From: Cupriavidus consociatus
GTDB lineage: Bacteria; Pseudomonadota; Gammaproteobacteria; Burkholderiales; Burkholderiaceae
DNA length: 64,000 bases
Assembly: GCF_017814975.1 (NCBI RefSeq)
Contig: NZ_JAGIQA010000007.1
Span: forward strand, 62,001-126,000
Direction: 5' to 3'
Of the stretch, positions 25,798-34,448 are shown in pieces; position 1 is the stretch's first letter; each line of letters begins with the position of its first letter. The notes under the pieces were generated by a model. The model searched no databases. It had not been told where the DNA came from and was given only the letters and a program-made list of their open reading frames with translations. The position numbers and the translations under genes are program-made.

Positions 25798-27261
25798 TCA
25801 CGCTGCCTCGCCGGTTGCGGTGGCGGCACCGGCGTTGCGCGCGCGGTGCACGTCGGCCGCTTCGTGCAGCTTGCGGATCGGGGCATTGGCGACGGTGTCC
25901 GCGGCCATCGCGTGGATGGCCTGCATCAGCGCGCGCGCATCCCAGTCGGTGGGCCAGCCTTGCCACAGCCGCAGGCTGCCGTCGACAAAGACCGCGCGGA
26001 TCTGGTCGCGGTTGGCCAGCCGCACCAGCTCCCAGGTCAGGTCCCATGACGGCGCCAGCTCGGGCACGTCCAGGTCGACCAGCAGGAAGTCGGCGCGCTT
26101 GCCCGCGGCGATCTCGCCGGTCAAGGCGCCCAGTCCCGCGACGTCTGCGGCATCGTGCGTGGCCATGTCGACCCAGCGCCAGCCTGCGCCGCACGACGAA
26201 TCGCCCACGCCGATGCCGAAGGCAAAGCGTTGCGCCGACTCGGCGTAGTCGAGCAGGCGGAACGCGTCGCTGCGGGTGCCGTCGGTGCCCAGGCCCAGGC
26301 GCACGCCGAAGGTCGCCATGGTTTCGGCGGGCGCCACCGCGTTGCCTTTCCACGCGCTGGCGACGGGATTGTAGGCCACCGCCGCGCCGGTGTCGGCCAG
26401 CAGGCGGATCTCGTGCGGCGTCACCAGCGTGGCATGCGCCAGCAGCGCCGCCGGGCCCAGCGCGCCGACCGCGGCCAGGTGTTCGATCGGCCGGCGGCCG
26501 CAGGCGTTGAGCGAGCGCTCCACCGCCACCAGGTGCTCGTTGGCGTGGGTCTGGAAGATGCGGCCGGATTCTGCGCAGAGCTGGTAGACGTGGTGCAGCA
26601 TCGCGTCGGAGGCGACCTCGGGGATCGAGATCGCCAGCGATGGCGCCACCAGCGGGTCGCCGGCGTACTTGTCGAGGTGCGCGGCGGCGCGGCGCAGGAT
26701 CGGCGCGGCGTCGAGCGTTTCGGCGCCCGGCTTGTCATTGCAGATCAGCCCCAGCACGCAGCGCACGCCGGCATCGGTGACCGCCCGCGCGATCGCATCC
26801 AGCCCGGCGTCGCTGCGCGTGCCGGCATCGACCACGGTGGTAAAGCCGCCGCGCAGCGCTTCCAGCGCCGCCAGCTTGGACGACAGGTACAGGTGCTCCG
26901 CCGTCAGGCTGCCCTCCAGCGGCACCCAGACGCGGCGGAAGATCTCCGACGGCTCGCCGAACACCAGCGACTTGCCAAAGGACTGGGTCAGGTGGTGGTG
27001 CGTGTCGATCATGCCCGGCATCAGCAGCATGCGCGGCAGCGGCAGTGTTTCAAGCCCGGGGAAGCGCGCCTTCACCTCATCGGCGCTGCCCGCGGCGGTG
27101 AAACGGCCATCCTCCACGACCACGGCATGCCCGCGTACCGCGCCCTGGCGCAGCAGCGTCCATTCCGGCAGCAGGATGCGGGGTTGCCTGAACAGCTCCG
27201 GCTGCAGTGCCGGAGTATTTTCGCCGGGCCAGGCCGGCAGGATTGCATCGTGTCGAGTCAT
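25798..27261 (-). CDS. Amidohydrolase (guanine deaminase / chlorohydrolase-like)
   Basis: A 487-residue metal-dependent hydrolase of the amidohydrolase superfamily, COG0402 type. The metal motif is MPGMIDTHHHL (His88, His90), further ligands lie in QTHANEH and LLAHATLVTPHE, and the catalytic aspartate is in GLGTDGTRSD, so the site looks complete. The family includes guanine, cytosine and S-adenosylhomocysteine deaminases and triazine hydrolases. Co-transcription with an NCS2 nucleobase permease (20 bases upstream) supports deamination or hydrolysis of a purine- or pyrimidine-like compound. Exact substrate unknown. Confidence 0.88.
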   Translation of the reverse strand: MTRHDAILPAWPGENTPALQPELFRQPRILLPEWTLLRQGAVRGHAVVVEDGRFTAAGSADEVKARFPGLETLPLPRMLLMPGMIDTHHHLTQSFGKSLVFGEPSEIFRRVWVPLEGSLTAEHLYLSSKLAALEALRGGFTTVVDAGTRSDAGLDAIARAVTDAGVRCVLGLICNDKPGAETLDAAPILRRAAAHLDKYAGDPLVAPSLAISIPEVASDAMLHHVYQLCAESGRIFQTHANEHLVAVERSLNACGRRPIEHLAAVGALGPAALLAHATLVTPHEIRLLADTGAAVAYNPVASAWKGNAVAPAETMATFGVRLGLGTDGTRSDAFRLLDYAESAQRFAFGIGVGDSSCGAGWRWVDMATHDAADVAGLGALTGEIAAGKRADFLLVDLDVPELAPSWDLTWELVRLANRDQIRAVFVDGSLRLWQGWPTDWDARALMQAIHAMAADTVANAPIRKLHEAADVHRARNAGAATATGEAA

Positions 27262-27280
27262 TGCGATTCAGGAAACGGGA

Positions 27281-28630
27281 TCAGTGCGTGGCGGCGGCAT
27301 CGTCGCCGACCGCCGGGGCAGGTGCCGCGGCACGCAAGCCCGTGTGGAAAAACAGGAAGTTGAGCAGCGCGGCGGTGATGGCGCCCATTGCCACGCCGTT
27401 GCCGACCAGGATGCGCAGGTTGGCCGGCAACCCGCCGTAGATGCCGGGCACCAGGATCGGCAGCAGGCCCACGGCCAGCGCCACCGCGACGACATACATG
27501 TTGGCGTGATGGCGCAGGTCGACCTTGCGCAGCATGTCGATGCCCATGGTGCCGACGATGCAGAACACCACCAGGCCGGTGCCGCCGACCACCGCCTCGG
27601 GGATCGCGCTGATCAGCGACGACACCGGCACCAGCAGCCCGAACACCACCAGGATCGCGCCCGACACCGCGGTGACGAAGCGCGAGCGCACCCCGGTCGC
27701 ACGGACGATGCCGATGTTTTCGCCGCTGGTGATGATCAGCGAGGTGCCGAACATCCCGCCCACCAGCGAGGTCAGCGCATCCGCGCGGATGGTGCGCGGC
27801 ACGTCGCGCTGCTGGTCCACCGGCTTGCCGACCGCGTCGCTGATCGCCAGCGTCTGGCCGGTGGCCTCCACCATCGAGATCACCGCAAATACCATCAGCG
27901 GGATCGCGGCCACCACGTCGAAGGTCGGCATGCCGAACGGGAACGGCGTGGGCAGCGCGATCACCGGCGTCATCGACACATGGCCGACGTGGAAGCCACC
28001 GGTCAGCACCGCCACCAGCGCTCCGCCCAGCAATCCCAGCAGGATCGCCAGTTGCGCGAGCATCCCCCTTAGCAAGCGCGAAGCGGCGACCGTGCAGGCG
28101 ATGGTGGCAAACGCCAGCAGCAGGTTGAGCGGATCGACCGTGGCGCCCGCGGCAGGATGGCCGGCGACCAGCCGTCCCGACACCTGCGCCAGGTTGATCG
28201 CCACCAGCAGCAGCATCGTCCCCACCACCACCGGCGGGAAATAGCGCAGGCAGCGCCGGAACACCGGCAGCACGCAGAAGTAGAAGACGCCGGTCAGGAT
28301 CACCGCGCCGGCCGCGGTCTGCACGTCGGTCTGCTGCGCGATCAGGATAAACAGCACGATCGGCGCGCCGCCGGGCAGCATCACGAACGGCAGCCTGGCG
28401 CCGACGCCGCGCTTGCCCAGCGACTGCAGCAGCGTACCGAGGCCGCAGATCACGAAGGTGGCGCTGAGCAGCTGCACCGCCAGCGCCGGCGGGAAGTTGA
28501 GTGCCTTGCTCATCAGGAACACGGACGCGATCGGCGACGCGGCCATGACAAGGACATGCTGGAGGCCGAAGACGAACAGGCGCCGCCATGGCAGCAGTTC
28601 GTCCACCGGCGCGGGGGCGGCGTGGGACAT
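27281..28630 (-). CDS. NCS2 nucleobase:cation symporter (xanthine/uracil permease)
   Basis: A 449-residue permease of the nucleobase:cation symporter-2 family with about fourteen hydrophobic segments. The conserved segments include FGLQHVLVMAASPIASVFLM (from residue 21), ILTGVFYFCVLPVFRRCLRY and the SGENIGIVRATGVRSR substrate-binding loop in the second half. It is the first gene of the minus-strand operon permease - amidohydrolase - TSUP exporter, with a GAGGAGCC ribosome site. It should import the purine or pyrimidine processed by the next gene. Confidence 0.93.
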   Translation of the reverse strand: MSHAAPAPVDELLPWRRLFVFGLQHVLVMAASPIASVFLMSKALNFPPALAVQLLSATFVICGLGTLLQSLGKRGVGARLPFVMLPGGAPIVLFILIAQQTDVQTAAGAVILTGVFYFCVLPVFRRCLRYFPPVVVGTMLLLVAINLAQVSGRLVAGHPAAGATVDPLNLLLAFATIACTVAASRLLRGMLAQLAILLGLLGGALVAVLTGGFHVGHVSMTPVIALPTPFPFGMPTFDVVAAIPLMVFAVISMVEATGQTLAISDAVGKPVDQQRDVPRTIRADALTSLVGGMFGTSLIITSGENIGIVRATGVRSRFVTAVSGAILVVFGLLVPVSSLISAIPEAVVGGTGLVVFCIVGTMGIDMLRKVDLRHHANMYVVAVALAVGLLPILVPGIYGGLPANLRILVGNGVAMGAITAALLNFLFFHTGLRAAAPAPAVGDDAAATH

Positions 28631-28730
28631 GAATAGGCTCCTCGTTTGGTGTGCCGGGCGTTGTGCGGCGGCCGAAGGCCAGCCGCTGCGTCTGTGCGCA
28701 GTTCGCCTCAGATGATATGAATTTCCGCTA

Positions 28731-28746
28731 ACAAAAACGTTTTTGT
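28731..28746. promoter_or_regulatory. Perfect 16-base palindrome, PurR/LacI-type operator
   Basis: The sequence ACAAAAACGTTTTTGT is a perfect palindrome with a central CG. That is the form of LacI-family operators and very close to the PurR box pattern. It lies 101 bases upstream of the NCS2 permease start, in the 302-base gap before the sulfite dehydrogenase gene. A LacI-family gene sits at the far end of the permease operon. No other comparable palindrome is present in the gap. Confidence 0.7.
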
Positions 28747-28932
28747 AAGTGTAGGGAAAGCGGATTCACCGCGCAAGCGGTTTGTGCCGGCGCCAACGGC
28801 GGTGTTCCCCTATATCGACTTAATCGATAAGTGCTAGCAGGAAAACCCGTTTCACAAGCTAACCCGCGTGGGTGCAAAGTGAGCGCCACACCGCATCGCG
28901 CATGCCCCGCTAGCGCCAAGGAGACCGCCCCC

Positions 28933-30201
28933 ATGCGAGACAAGAACACGCCCGCCGACCTTGCCGGCGCCCCGCACATGCCCACCCGGCCCGCCCGTCG
29001 CCGCTTTGTCCGCCATGTCGGCGGGATGGCGCTGGTGGCCTCGCCGCTCGGCGCCCTTGCCGCGAAGGCGACCGACGGCGTCACGCTCGCCGACGGCCCG
29101 CGCCCGCTGGTGCGCTATCCCGGCAAGCGTCCGCTGGTGCGCGTCAGCACCCGCCCGCCGCACCTGGAAACGCCCTTCTCCGCGTTCAACGAGGGGCCGA
29201 TCACGGCCAACGACGCCTTCTTCGTGCGCTATCACCTGGCCAACATCCCGCTGTCGGTGGACCTGAACACTTACCGGCTGAGCGTCGGCGGCCATGTCGG
29301 CAAGCCGTTGCGGCTGTCGCTGGACGAGCTCAAGAAGCTGGCCGATCCCGTGGAGGTGGTGGCGGTAAACCAGTGCTCGGGCAACAGCCGCGGCTTTGCC
29401 GAGCCGCGCGTGTTCGGCGCGCAGCTGGCCAACGGCGCGATGGGCAATGCACGCTGGACCGGCGTGCCGCTGCGCAAGGTGCTGGAGCATGCGGGCATCA
29501 AGGCCGGCGCCAAGGTGGTGACCTTCAACGGCATGGATACGCCGGTGCTGCCGAGCACGCCGGACTTCCGCAAGTCGCTCGATATCGCGCACGCGATGAA
29601 CGGCGAGCCGCTGCTGGCCTGGGGCATGAACGGCGAGGACCTGCCGCTGCTCAACGGCTATCCGCTCAAGCTGGTGGTGCCGGGGTATTTCGGCACCTAC
29701 TGGATCAAGCACCTGTCCGAGATCGAAGTGCTCGACCACCCCTTCGAGGGCCATGACGCGTTCTTCATGACCAAGGGCTACCGCGTGCCGGACAACGACT
29801 GCCAGTGCGTGGCTCCCGGCACGCCGGCGGCCAAGACGCGGCCGATCTCGACGCTGGCCGTGCGCAGCTTCATCACCAGCGTCGAAAGCGGCGCCAGGCT
29901 GCCGGCCGACCGTACCGTGGCACTGAAGGGCATTGCCTTCGACGGCGGCTCCGGCATCCGCACCGTCGAGGTTTCCGTCGATGGCGGGCAGAACTGGCAG
30001 CCCGCGAAGCTGGGCGAAGACCTGGGCCGCTTCTCGTTCCGCGCGTGGCACTTGCCGGTGAAATTCGCCCGCAAGGGGCCCGCGGTGCTGATGGTGCGCG
30101 CGACCAGCAACAACGGCGAGACCCAGCCGGCCAAGGCCAACTGGAATCCCGCCGGCTACCGCCGCAATGTCATCGAAGCCACGCCGGTCACCATCGCCTG
30201 A
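28933..30201 (+). CDS. sorA: Sulfite dehydrogenase (SorA-like) molybdopterin subunit
   Basis: A 422-residue sulfite oxidase-family molybdoenzyme. A Tat signal with RRRFVRHVGGMALVASPLGA (residues 22-41) directs export of the folded protein. The molybdenum-ligand cysteine is Cys148 in VAVNQCSGNSRG, and the C-terminal Mo-co dimerisation domain (GSGIRTVEVSVDGG) is present. ATG 28933, preceded by CAAGGAGA, is chosen over longer in-frame starts. A dihaem cytochrome starts 10 bases after its stop, the SorAB arrangement, so it should oxidise periplasmic sulfite to sulfate and pass electrons to cytochrome c. Confidence 0.9.
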   Translation: MRDKNTPADLAGAPHMPTRPARRRFVRHVGGMALVASPLGALAAKATDGVTLADGPRPLVRYPGKRPLVRVSTRPPHLETPFSAFNEGPITANDAFFVRYHLANIPLSVDLNTYRLSVGGHVGKPLRLSLDELKKLADPVEVVAVNQCSGNSRGFAEPRVFGAQLANGAMGNARWTGVPLRKVLEHAGIKAGAKVVTFNGMDTPVLPSTPDFRKSLDIAHAMNGEPLLAWGMNGEDLPLLNGYPLKLVVPGYFGTYWIKHLSEIEVLDHPFEGHDAFFMTKGYRVPDNDCQCVAPGTPAAKTRPISTLAVRSFITSVESGARLPADRTVALKGIAFDGGSGIRTVEVSVDGGQNWQPAKLGEDLGRFSFRAWHLPVKFARKGPAVLMVRATSNNGETQPAKANWNPAGYRRNVIEATPVTIA

Positions 30202-30211
30202 GGAACGCGCC

Positions 30212-30862
30212 ATGAAAGCAACCATCGCCCCCGCGCTGCTGGCGCTCGCCTTGCTCGGTGCCGGCCATGCCGGCGCCGCGCCGCAAGACATCAAGCTGCC
30301 GGCGGAGAACGTCAAGCTCAAGCCAGCCAGGCTGCCCGGCTATGGCATCGCCATGCAGAAATGCGCGATCTGCCATTCGGCCGACTACGTCTCCTACCAG
30401 CCGCCGGGGTTGAGCCTGGCGCAGTGGACCGCCGAGATGAAGAAGATGCAGCAGGCCTACGGCGCGCCGATCGACGACGCCGAGGTCGAGCAGCTCGGCG
30501 CCTACCTGGCCGTGGCCTATGGCTCGGCCAAGGCGAAGGATCCTGAGATCGTGGCGATCGCGCAGAAGGCCGGCAAGCCGGCCGCGGCTGCGCCCAGTAC
30601 CACCGCAGCCAGCGTCGACGTGCAGGGGCTTCTGGCAAAGAATGCCTGCCTGAGCTGCCACAGCGTGACGCAGAAGGTAGTCGGTCCGGCCTACCATGAG
30701 GTCGCCGCGCGCTACAAGAACGATGCGCAGGCCCAGGCGAGGCTCGAAACCAGCATCCGCGGCGGCAGCAGCGGCAAGTGGGGCGCGGTGCCGATGCCGC
30801 CGTTTGCCAGCCTCAAGCCGGAAGAAGTACGCGCGTTGGCGGCATACGTGCGCCAGCAATAA
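30212..30862 (+). CDS. sorB: Dihaem cytochrome c, probable SorB partner
   Basis: A 216-residue exported cytochrome with a Sec signal (MKATIAPALLALALLGAGHA) and two haem-attachment motifs, CAICH (51-55) and CLSCH (146-150). The known SorB is a monohaem protein. Here the first half resembles SorB and the second half a c551-type domain, so the gene looks like a fusion of the subunit with its electron acceptor. An AGGAACG site and the 10-base gap to sorA indicate co-expression. The GKWGAVPMPPFASLKPEE segment supplies the likely Met ligand of the second haem. Confidence 0.88.
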   Translation: MKATIAPALLALALLGAGHAGAAPQDIKLPAENVKLKPARLPGYGIAMQKCAICHSADYVSYQPPGLSLAQWTAEMKKMQQAYGAPIDDAEVEQLGAYLAVAYGSAKAKDPEIVAIAQKAGKPAAAAPSTTAASVDVQGLLAKNACLSCHSVTQKVVGPAYHEVAARYKNDAQAQARLETSIRGGSSGKWGAVPMPPFASLKPEEVRALAAYVRQQ

Positions 30863-30961
30863 CTCTCACCGGGCAACGAACTGCGCAAGCTTTCGGCGTG
30901 GCTAGTCGGCACCAGTAATTTTCACACTTCCATCACGGTTTTACCGCGACTCCCGCCACCC

Positions 30962-30980
30962 TCGCCCCTTCTCGGGGCGA
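30962..30980 (+). terminator. GC-rich hairpin after the sulfite dehydrogenase genes
   Basis: TCGCCCC (30962-30968) pairs with GGGGCGA (30974-30980) over a five-base loop, 100 bases after the cytochrome stop. It is followed by TTC but no real T-run, so it is at best a weak terminator. The remainder of the 290-base gap to the next cytochrome gene shows no gene. Confidence 0.4.
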
Positions 30981-31152
30981 TTCAAAAGGCCCCGCTTGCA
31001 ACGTGGCAAGCCCCACGTCACCGGATGCAACACACCGCGGCGCTGGGCACGGACGTTGCAGCGGCTAAGCGTCGGCCGGGCCGTCATTCTTCCTCGCAGC
31101 ATGCCGCAACGAGCACTGGCTCCCCCGCCTTACACCAATCGGAGGAACCACC

Positions 31153-32439
31153 ATGCTCACGCACAGCAAGCGACTACCGACACCGGAAGCGGCGGTGCCG
31201 CCCGTACCGCTGCGGCGGCCGACGATGCGGCTGGCAAATGCCCTGATGGCGGCGATCACGGTGGGGGCAGTCACGGCATGCGGCGGCAGTTCCGGAGGGG
31301 GAGGAACCGACGCGGCCGGCACGGAAGAGACACAGAAGGCCCTGGTCGAGCAGGGCAAGCAGATATTCCGCTTCGATACCTTCGGGGATGAAGTGCGGTG
31401 GACCGATAACCTGAGGATGCACGAGGTCATCGCCAGCGCGGTGGATCCGTTGACCGCCCTTTCCGTCGGGCTAAAGGTCGACGCCGAGGCCTTGCCTGAC
31501 GCTGTCGTGAGTGGAATCCGCGATGGCTCGGTCGATCTCAGGAGTCCGGCGACGACGGTGACTCTGCTCAAACTGAACGCGGTGGTCGGCCTCCAGGGGA
31601 CCGTTGAGACAGTCAATGGCGTAGACAAGCTCATGCGCGTCGGCATTACCTGTGCGCTCTGTCATTCGACAGTGGATAACTCGTTCGCGCCCGGCATCGG
31701 CAAGCGGCTGGACGGATGGCCCAATCGCGATCTCAATCCCGGCGCCATCATTGCGCTGTCACCAGCCATTGACGAGCCCATGAAGAAGGTCCTGAACGCG
31801 TGGGGCGCGGGCATGTACGACCCCCGGCACAATATCGACGGCCTCAGCAAGCCTGTCGTGATACCCCCCGCCTTCGGGCTGGCCGGCATTCATCGCATCA
31901 CCTTTACCGGCGATGGGGAAGACATCATGTACTGGAACCGGTATGTCGCCGTCTCCCAAATGGGCGGACTTGGCTCGGTTTCCGAGCCTCGGCTGAATAT
32001 TTCCATCACGCATGGTTCGGTGGACCTTGTCACCAGCAAGCTTCCGGCCCTGCAAGCGTATCAGCTATCCCTGAGTGCTCCGCCGCCACCTGCCGGGAGT
32101 TTCGACGCCGCGGCGGCACTGCGGGGCAAGATGGTTTTCGAAGGCGCAGGCCGATGCGCCACGTGCCATAGCGGCCCGGCATTTACCGATGCCAACTCCC
32201 GCCTTCATCCACCCAGCGACTCCATGGCTGAACCGGAAAGCCCAAGCTACGCCTCGCGCTCCGCGACCAAGGAATACCGGACCACGCCCCTGAAGGGTGT
32301 GTGGCAACACCCGCCCTATTTCCATGACGGATCCGCGGCGACTTTGTCGGACGTCGTCACGACCTACAACACAAGGCAGGGACTGGGGTTGAGCAGCCAG
32401 GATATTGCCGACCTGGCGGAGTATCTGAAGTCGCTGTGA
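31153..32439 (+). CDS. Dihaem cytochrome c lipoprotein (peroxidase/MauG-like C-terminus)
   Basis: A 428-residue protein with an N-terminal hydrophobic segment ending in VTAC, a lipobox at Cys43 followed by a Gly/Ser linker, so it is probably membrane-anchored. Haem motifs are CALCH (167-171) and CATCH (335-339). The C-terminal sequence TTPLKGVWQHPPYFHDGSAATL resembles the cytochrome c peroxidase/MauG and RoxA group, but the N-terminal 160 residues are not recognised. A strong GGAGGA site precedes the ATG. It follows the SorAB-like pair by 290 bases and ends at a strong hairpin. Its substrate is unknown. Confidence 0.82.
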   Translation: MLTHSKRLPTPEAAVPPVPLRRPTMRLANALMAAITVGAVTACGGSSGGGGTDAAGTEETQKALVEQGKQIFRFDTFGDEVRWTDNLRMHEVIASAVDPLTALSVGLKVDAEALPDAVVSGIRDGSVDLRSPATTVTLLKLNAVVGLQGTVETVNGVDKLMRVGITCALCHSTVDNSFAPGIGKRLDGWPNRDLNPGAIIALSPAIDEPMKKVLNAWGAGMYDPRHNIDGLSKPVVIPPAFGLAGIHRITFTGDGEDIMYWNRYVAVSQMGGLGSVSEPRLNISITHGSVDLVTSKLPALQAYQLSLSAPPPPAGSFDAAAALRGKMVFEGAGRCATCHSGPAFTDANSRLHPPSDSMAEPESPSYASRSATKEYRTTPLKGVWQHPPYFHDGSAATLSDVVTTYNTRQGLGLSSQDIADLAEYLKSL

Positions 32440-32472
32440 TCGCTATTGCGCTATTGCGGGGGGACGAATACG

Positions 32473-32506
32473 TGCAGGCGCCCCGGCCATCGCCGGGGCG
32501 CCTGCA
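32473..32506 (+). terminator. Strong terminator hairpin after the cytochrome gene
   Basis: A perfect 15-base-pair stem, TGCAGGCGCCCCGGC (32473-32487) with its complement at 32492-32506 and a 4-base CATC loop, lies 33 bases after the cytochrome stop. It is followed by TTGATTCCTT. It is the most stable simple hairpin noticed in the window and should separate the cytochrome transcript from the ArsR gene starting at 32550. Confidence 0.75.
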
Positions 32507-32549
32507 TTGATTCCTTGCCAGATACAAGGTCATCTCTATACTTAGCCAC

Positions 32550-32945
32550 ATGGCTAACCATTCCGTCCCCCAATCCGCCTTGCCCGCCGTTCCCGAGCTG
32601 TCCGACGTCTTCTACGCGCTGGCCGATCCCACCCGGCGAGCCGTCGTCACCATGCTCGGACGCGGGCCGGAAACGGTCTCGGCACTGGCAGCCCCGTTCG
32701 CGATGGCCTTGCCCTCGTTCCTGAAGCACCTGCAGGTGCTGGAGCGCAGCGGCCTGGTCCGCTCGCGCAAGACGGGGCGCGTGCGCACCTGCGAGCTGGT
32801 GCCGCGGCCGCTGTCCGAAGCGCAGCAATGGCTGGCCGATCAACACGCGCTTTGGGAGGCCCGCACGGACCGCCTCGCCGCCTTCGTCGAAGCGCTTCAC
32901 CAGGAGGAACTGTCTGATGCCGAACGGAAACAACGCAAGCCCTGA
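32550..32945 (+). CDS. ArsR-family transcriptional regulator
   Basis: A 131-residue winged-helix repressor of the ArsR/SmtB type. The core runs from VFYALADPTRRAVVTML-like sequence (about residue 21) through PSFLKHLQVLERSGLVRS, the recognition helix and wing. No metal-binding cysteine cluster is evident. Its 3' end overlaps the next gene by 29 bases, the common ArsR-SRPBCC pair, so it probably represses its own operon. Confidence 0.9.
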   Translation: MANHSVPQSALPAVPELSDVFYALADPTRRAVVTMLGRGPETVSALAAPFAMALPSFLKHLQVLERSGLVRSRKTGRVRTCELVPRPLSEAQQWLADQHALWEARTDRLAAFVEALHQEELSDAERKQRKP

Positions 32946-33405
32946 AGCCGCCCAGGACCTGGTCATCTCGCGCCTGCTCAAGGCCCCGCGCGCCAAGGTC
33001 TGGCGCGCATGGAGCGATCCGGAACTGCTCAAGCAATGGTGGTGCCCCAGGCCCTGGACCACCGAGGTGCGCGCCTTCGACATGCGACCGGGCGGGGCCT
33101 TCCATACCTTCATGCAGGGCCCTGACGGCGGCACCAGCGACAATCCCGGCTGCTTCCTGGAAGTGGTGCCGATGGAGCGCATCGTCTCCACCTCGGCGCT
33201 GGTGGCGGGCTATCGCCCGGCGAAGCCATGGCTGTCGATGACCGCGGTCATCACCATGGAAGACGAAGGCGACGGCACGCGCTACACCGCGCGCGTGATG
33301 CATCCGGACGAAGCCACACGCAAGCAGCATGAAGAGCTGGGCTTCCACGAGGGCTGGAATACCTGCATCACGCAGCTCGAGGACTTCGCCTCGCAGCTGA
33401 AGTAG
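32917..33405 (+). CDS. SRPBCC (AHSA1-like) domain protein
   Basis: A 162-residue START/SRPBCC fold protein of the AHSA1/polyketide-cyclase group, with LVISRLLKAPRAKVWRAWSD at the start and the QWWCPRPW signature around residue 39. It forms a hydrophobic-ligand pocket; the ligand is unknown. It overlaps the ArsR gene by 29 bases and has CAGGAGGAA upstream inside that gene, so translation is coupled. Such ArsR-SRPBCC pairs are widespread in Proteobacteria. Confidence 0.9.
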   Translation: MPNGNNASPEAAQDLVISRLLKAPRAKVWRAWSDPELLKQWWCPRPWTTEVRAFDMRPGGAFHTFMQGPDGGTSDNPGCFLEVVPMERIVSTSALVAGYRPAKPWLSMTAVITMEDEGDGTRYTARVMHPDEATRKQHEELGFHEGWNTCITQLEDFASQLK

Positions 33406-33445
33406 CGCACGCAATCGCTCCCGGATTTGTGGGAGCCGGCGGCGT

Positions 33446-34282
33446 TCAGTGGGAGAACAGCACCGGCACGGTCATCGACTGCAGCAGCACCCGGGTCACG
33501 CCGCCAAGGACCAGTTCGCGCAGCCGGCCATGGCCGTAGGCGCCCATCACGATCAGGTCGGCGCCAAAGTCCGCGGCGCGCGACAGGATCAGCTCGCCAA
33601 TGGTCATGTCGGCGCCGCCGGGACCGTGCTCAACCTCGACCGAGGCACCCTGCCGCTCCAGCACCCGCACCGCGTGGCTGACCGGGGTGGCATCGGCGCG
33701 CGACTCCCTGGCCGCGGTATGGGCGCCGAGTATGCGGACTTGCGCGCCAGCCAGCAGAGGCAGCGCGTCGTGGAGCGCACGCGCGGCCTCGCGGCTGCCG
33801 TTCCAGGCCAGCAGCACGCGCGTGCCGATGGTGCTGAACTCGCCGGCGCATGGGACCACCAGCGTGGGTCGGCCGGACTCCAGCAGCAGCGCTTCCAGCA
33901 GCTGTCCGGCGACCGGGCCTTCGACGTTGTCGCCATCGTACTGGCCGGACACGATCAGCCCGGCCTCGCGCGCTTCGCGCAGCGCCAGCGTGACGGGGTC
34001 GCGATCGACCGCACGCCACTCGGCCACGCCCCCCAGTTCGCGGGTGACGGCCTCGAAGGCGCAGTGCATGTTTTCGCGCTGCAGCCGGCGGCGTTCCTGG
34101 TCTTCGGCCAGCCAGCGCCAGGCGCTGTCCATGCGGTAGGACCAGCCGGGGTCGGGTACGCGCCCGGCCAGCAAGCCGATCAGCGGGCAGCCGACGGCGC
34201 TGGCGAGGCGGCCGGCAAGGTGCAGGCGGCGGGAGGCCTGTGGATTGCCGTCCAGATGGACCAGGATGCTGTCGTAGGCCAT
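33446..34282 (-). CDS. Universal stress protein with two Usp domains
   Basis: A 278-residue tandem UspA protein. The first domain starts with YDSILVHLDGNPQASRRL and is degenerate. The second starts near residue 150 (TRVLLAWNGSREAARAL) and ends with the nucleotide-binding motif GAYGHGRLRELVLGGVTR. It is probably an ATP-binding stress protein of the cytoplasm. It is monocistronic, and the tail of the SRPBCC gene converges on it. Confidence 0.92.
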   Translation of the reverse strand: MAYDSILVHLDGNPQASRRLHLAGRLASAVGCPLIGLLAGRVPDPGWSYRMDSAWRWLAEDQERRRLQRENMHCAFEAVTRELGGVAEWRAVDRDPVTLALREAREAGLIVSGQYDGDNVEGPVAGQLLEALLLESGRPTLVVPCAGEFSTIGTRVLLAWNGSREAARALHDALPLLAGAQVRILGAHTAARESRADATPVSHAVRVLERQGASVEVEHGPGGADMTIGELILSRAADFGADLIVMGAYGHGRLRELVLGGVTRVLLQSMTVPVLFSH

Positions 34283-34448
34283 GATGCGCTCGCTTCGGTC
34301 TTGTTTGGATCCAGTCTAGGCCGCAAGACCGACTAGACCTTGACCCGAGTCAAGGCGGCCGGAACCCGCGCTTCATCCGGCCGGCACCGAACGCGGCAAG
34401 AAGCGGAGAGGATCGGCCGCGATCTGCCGCATCTGCCGTCGGCATCAC

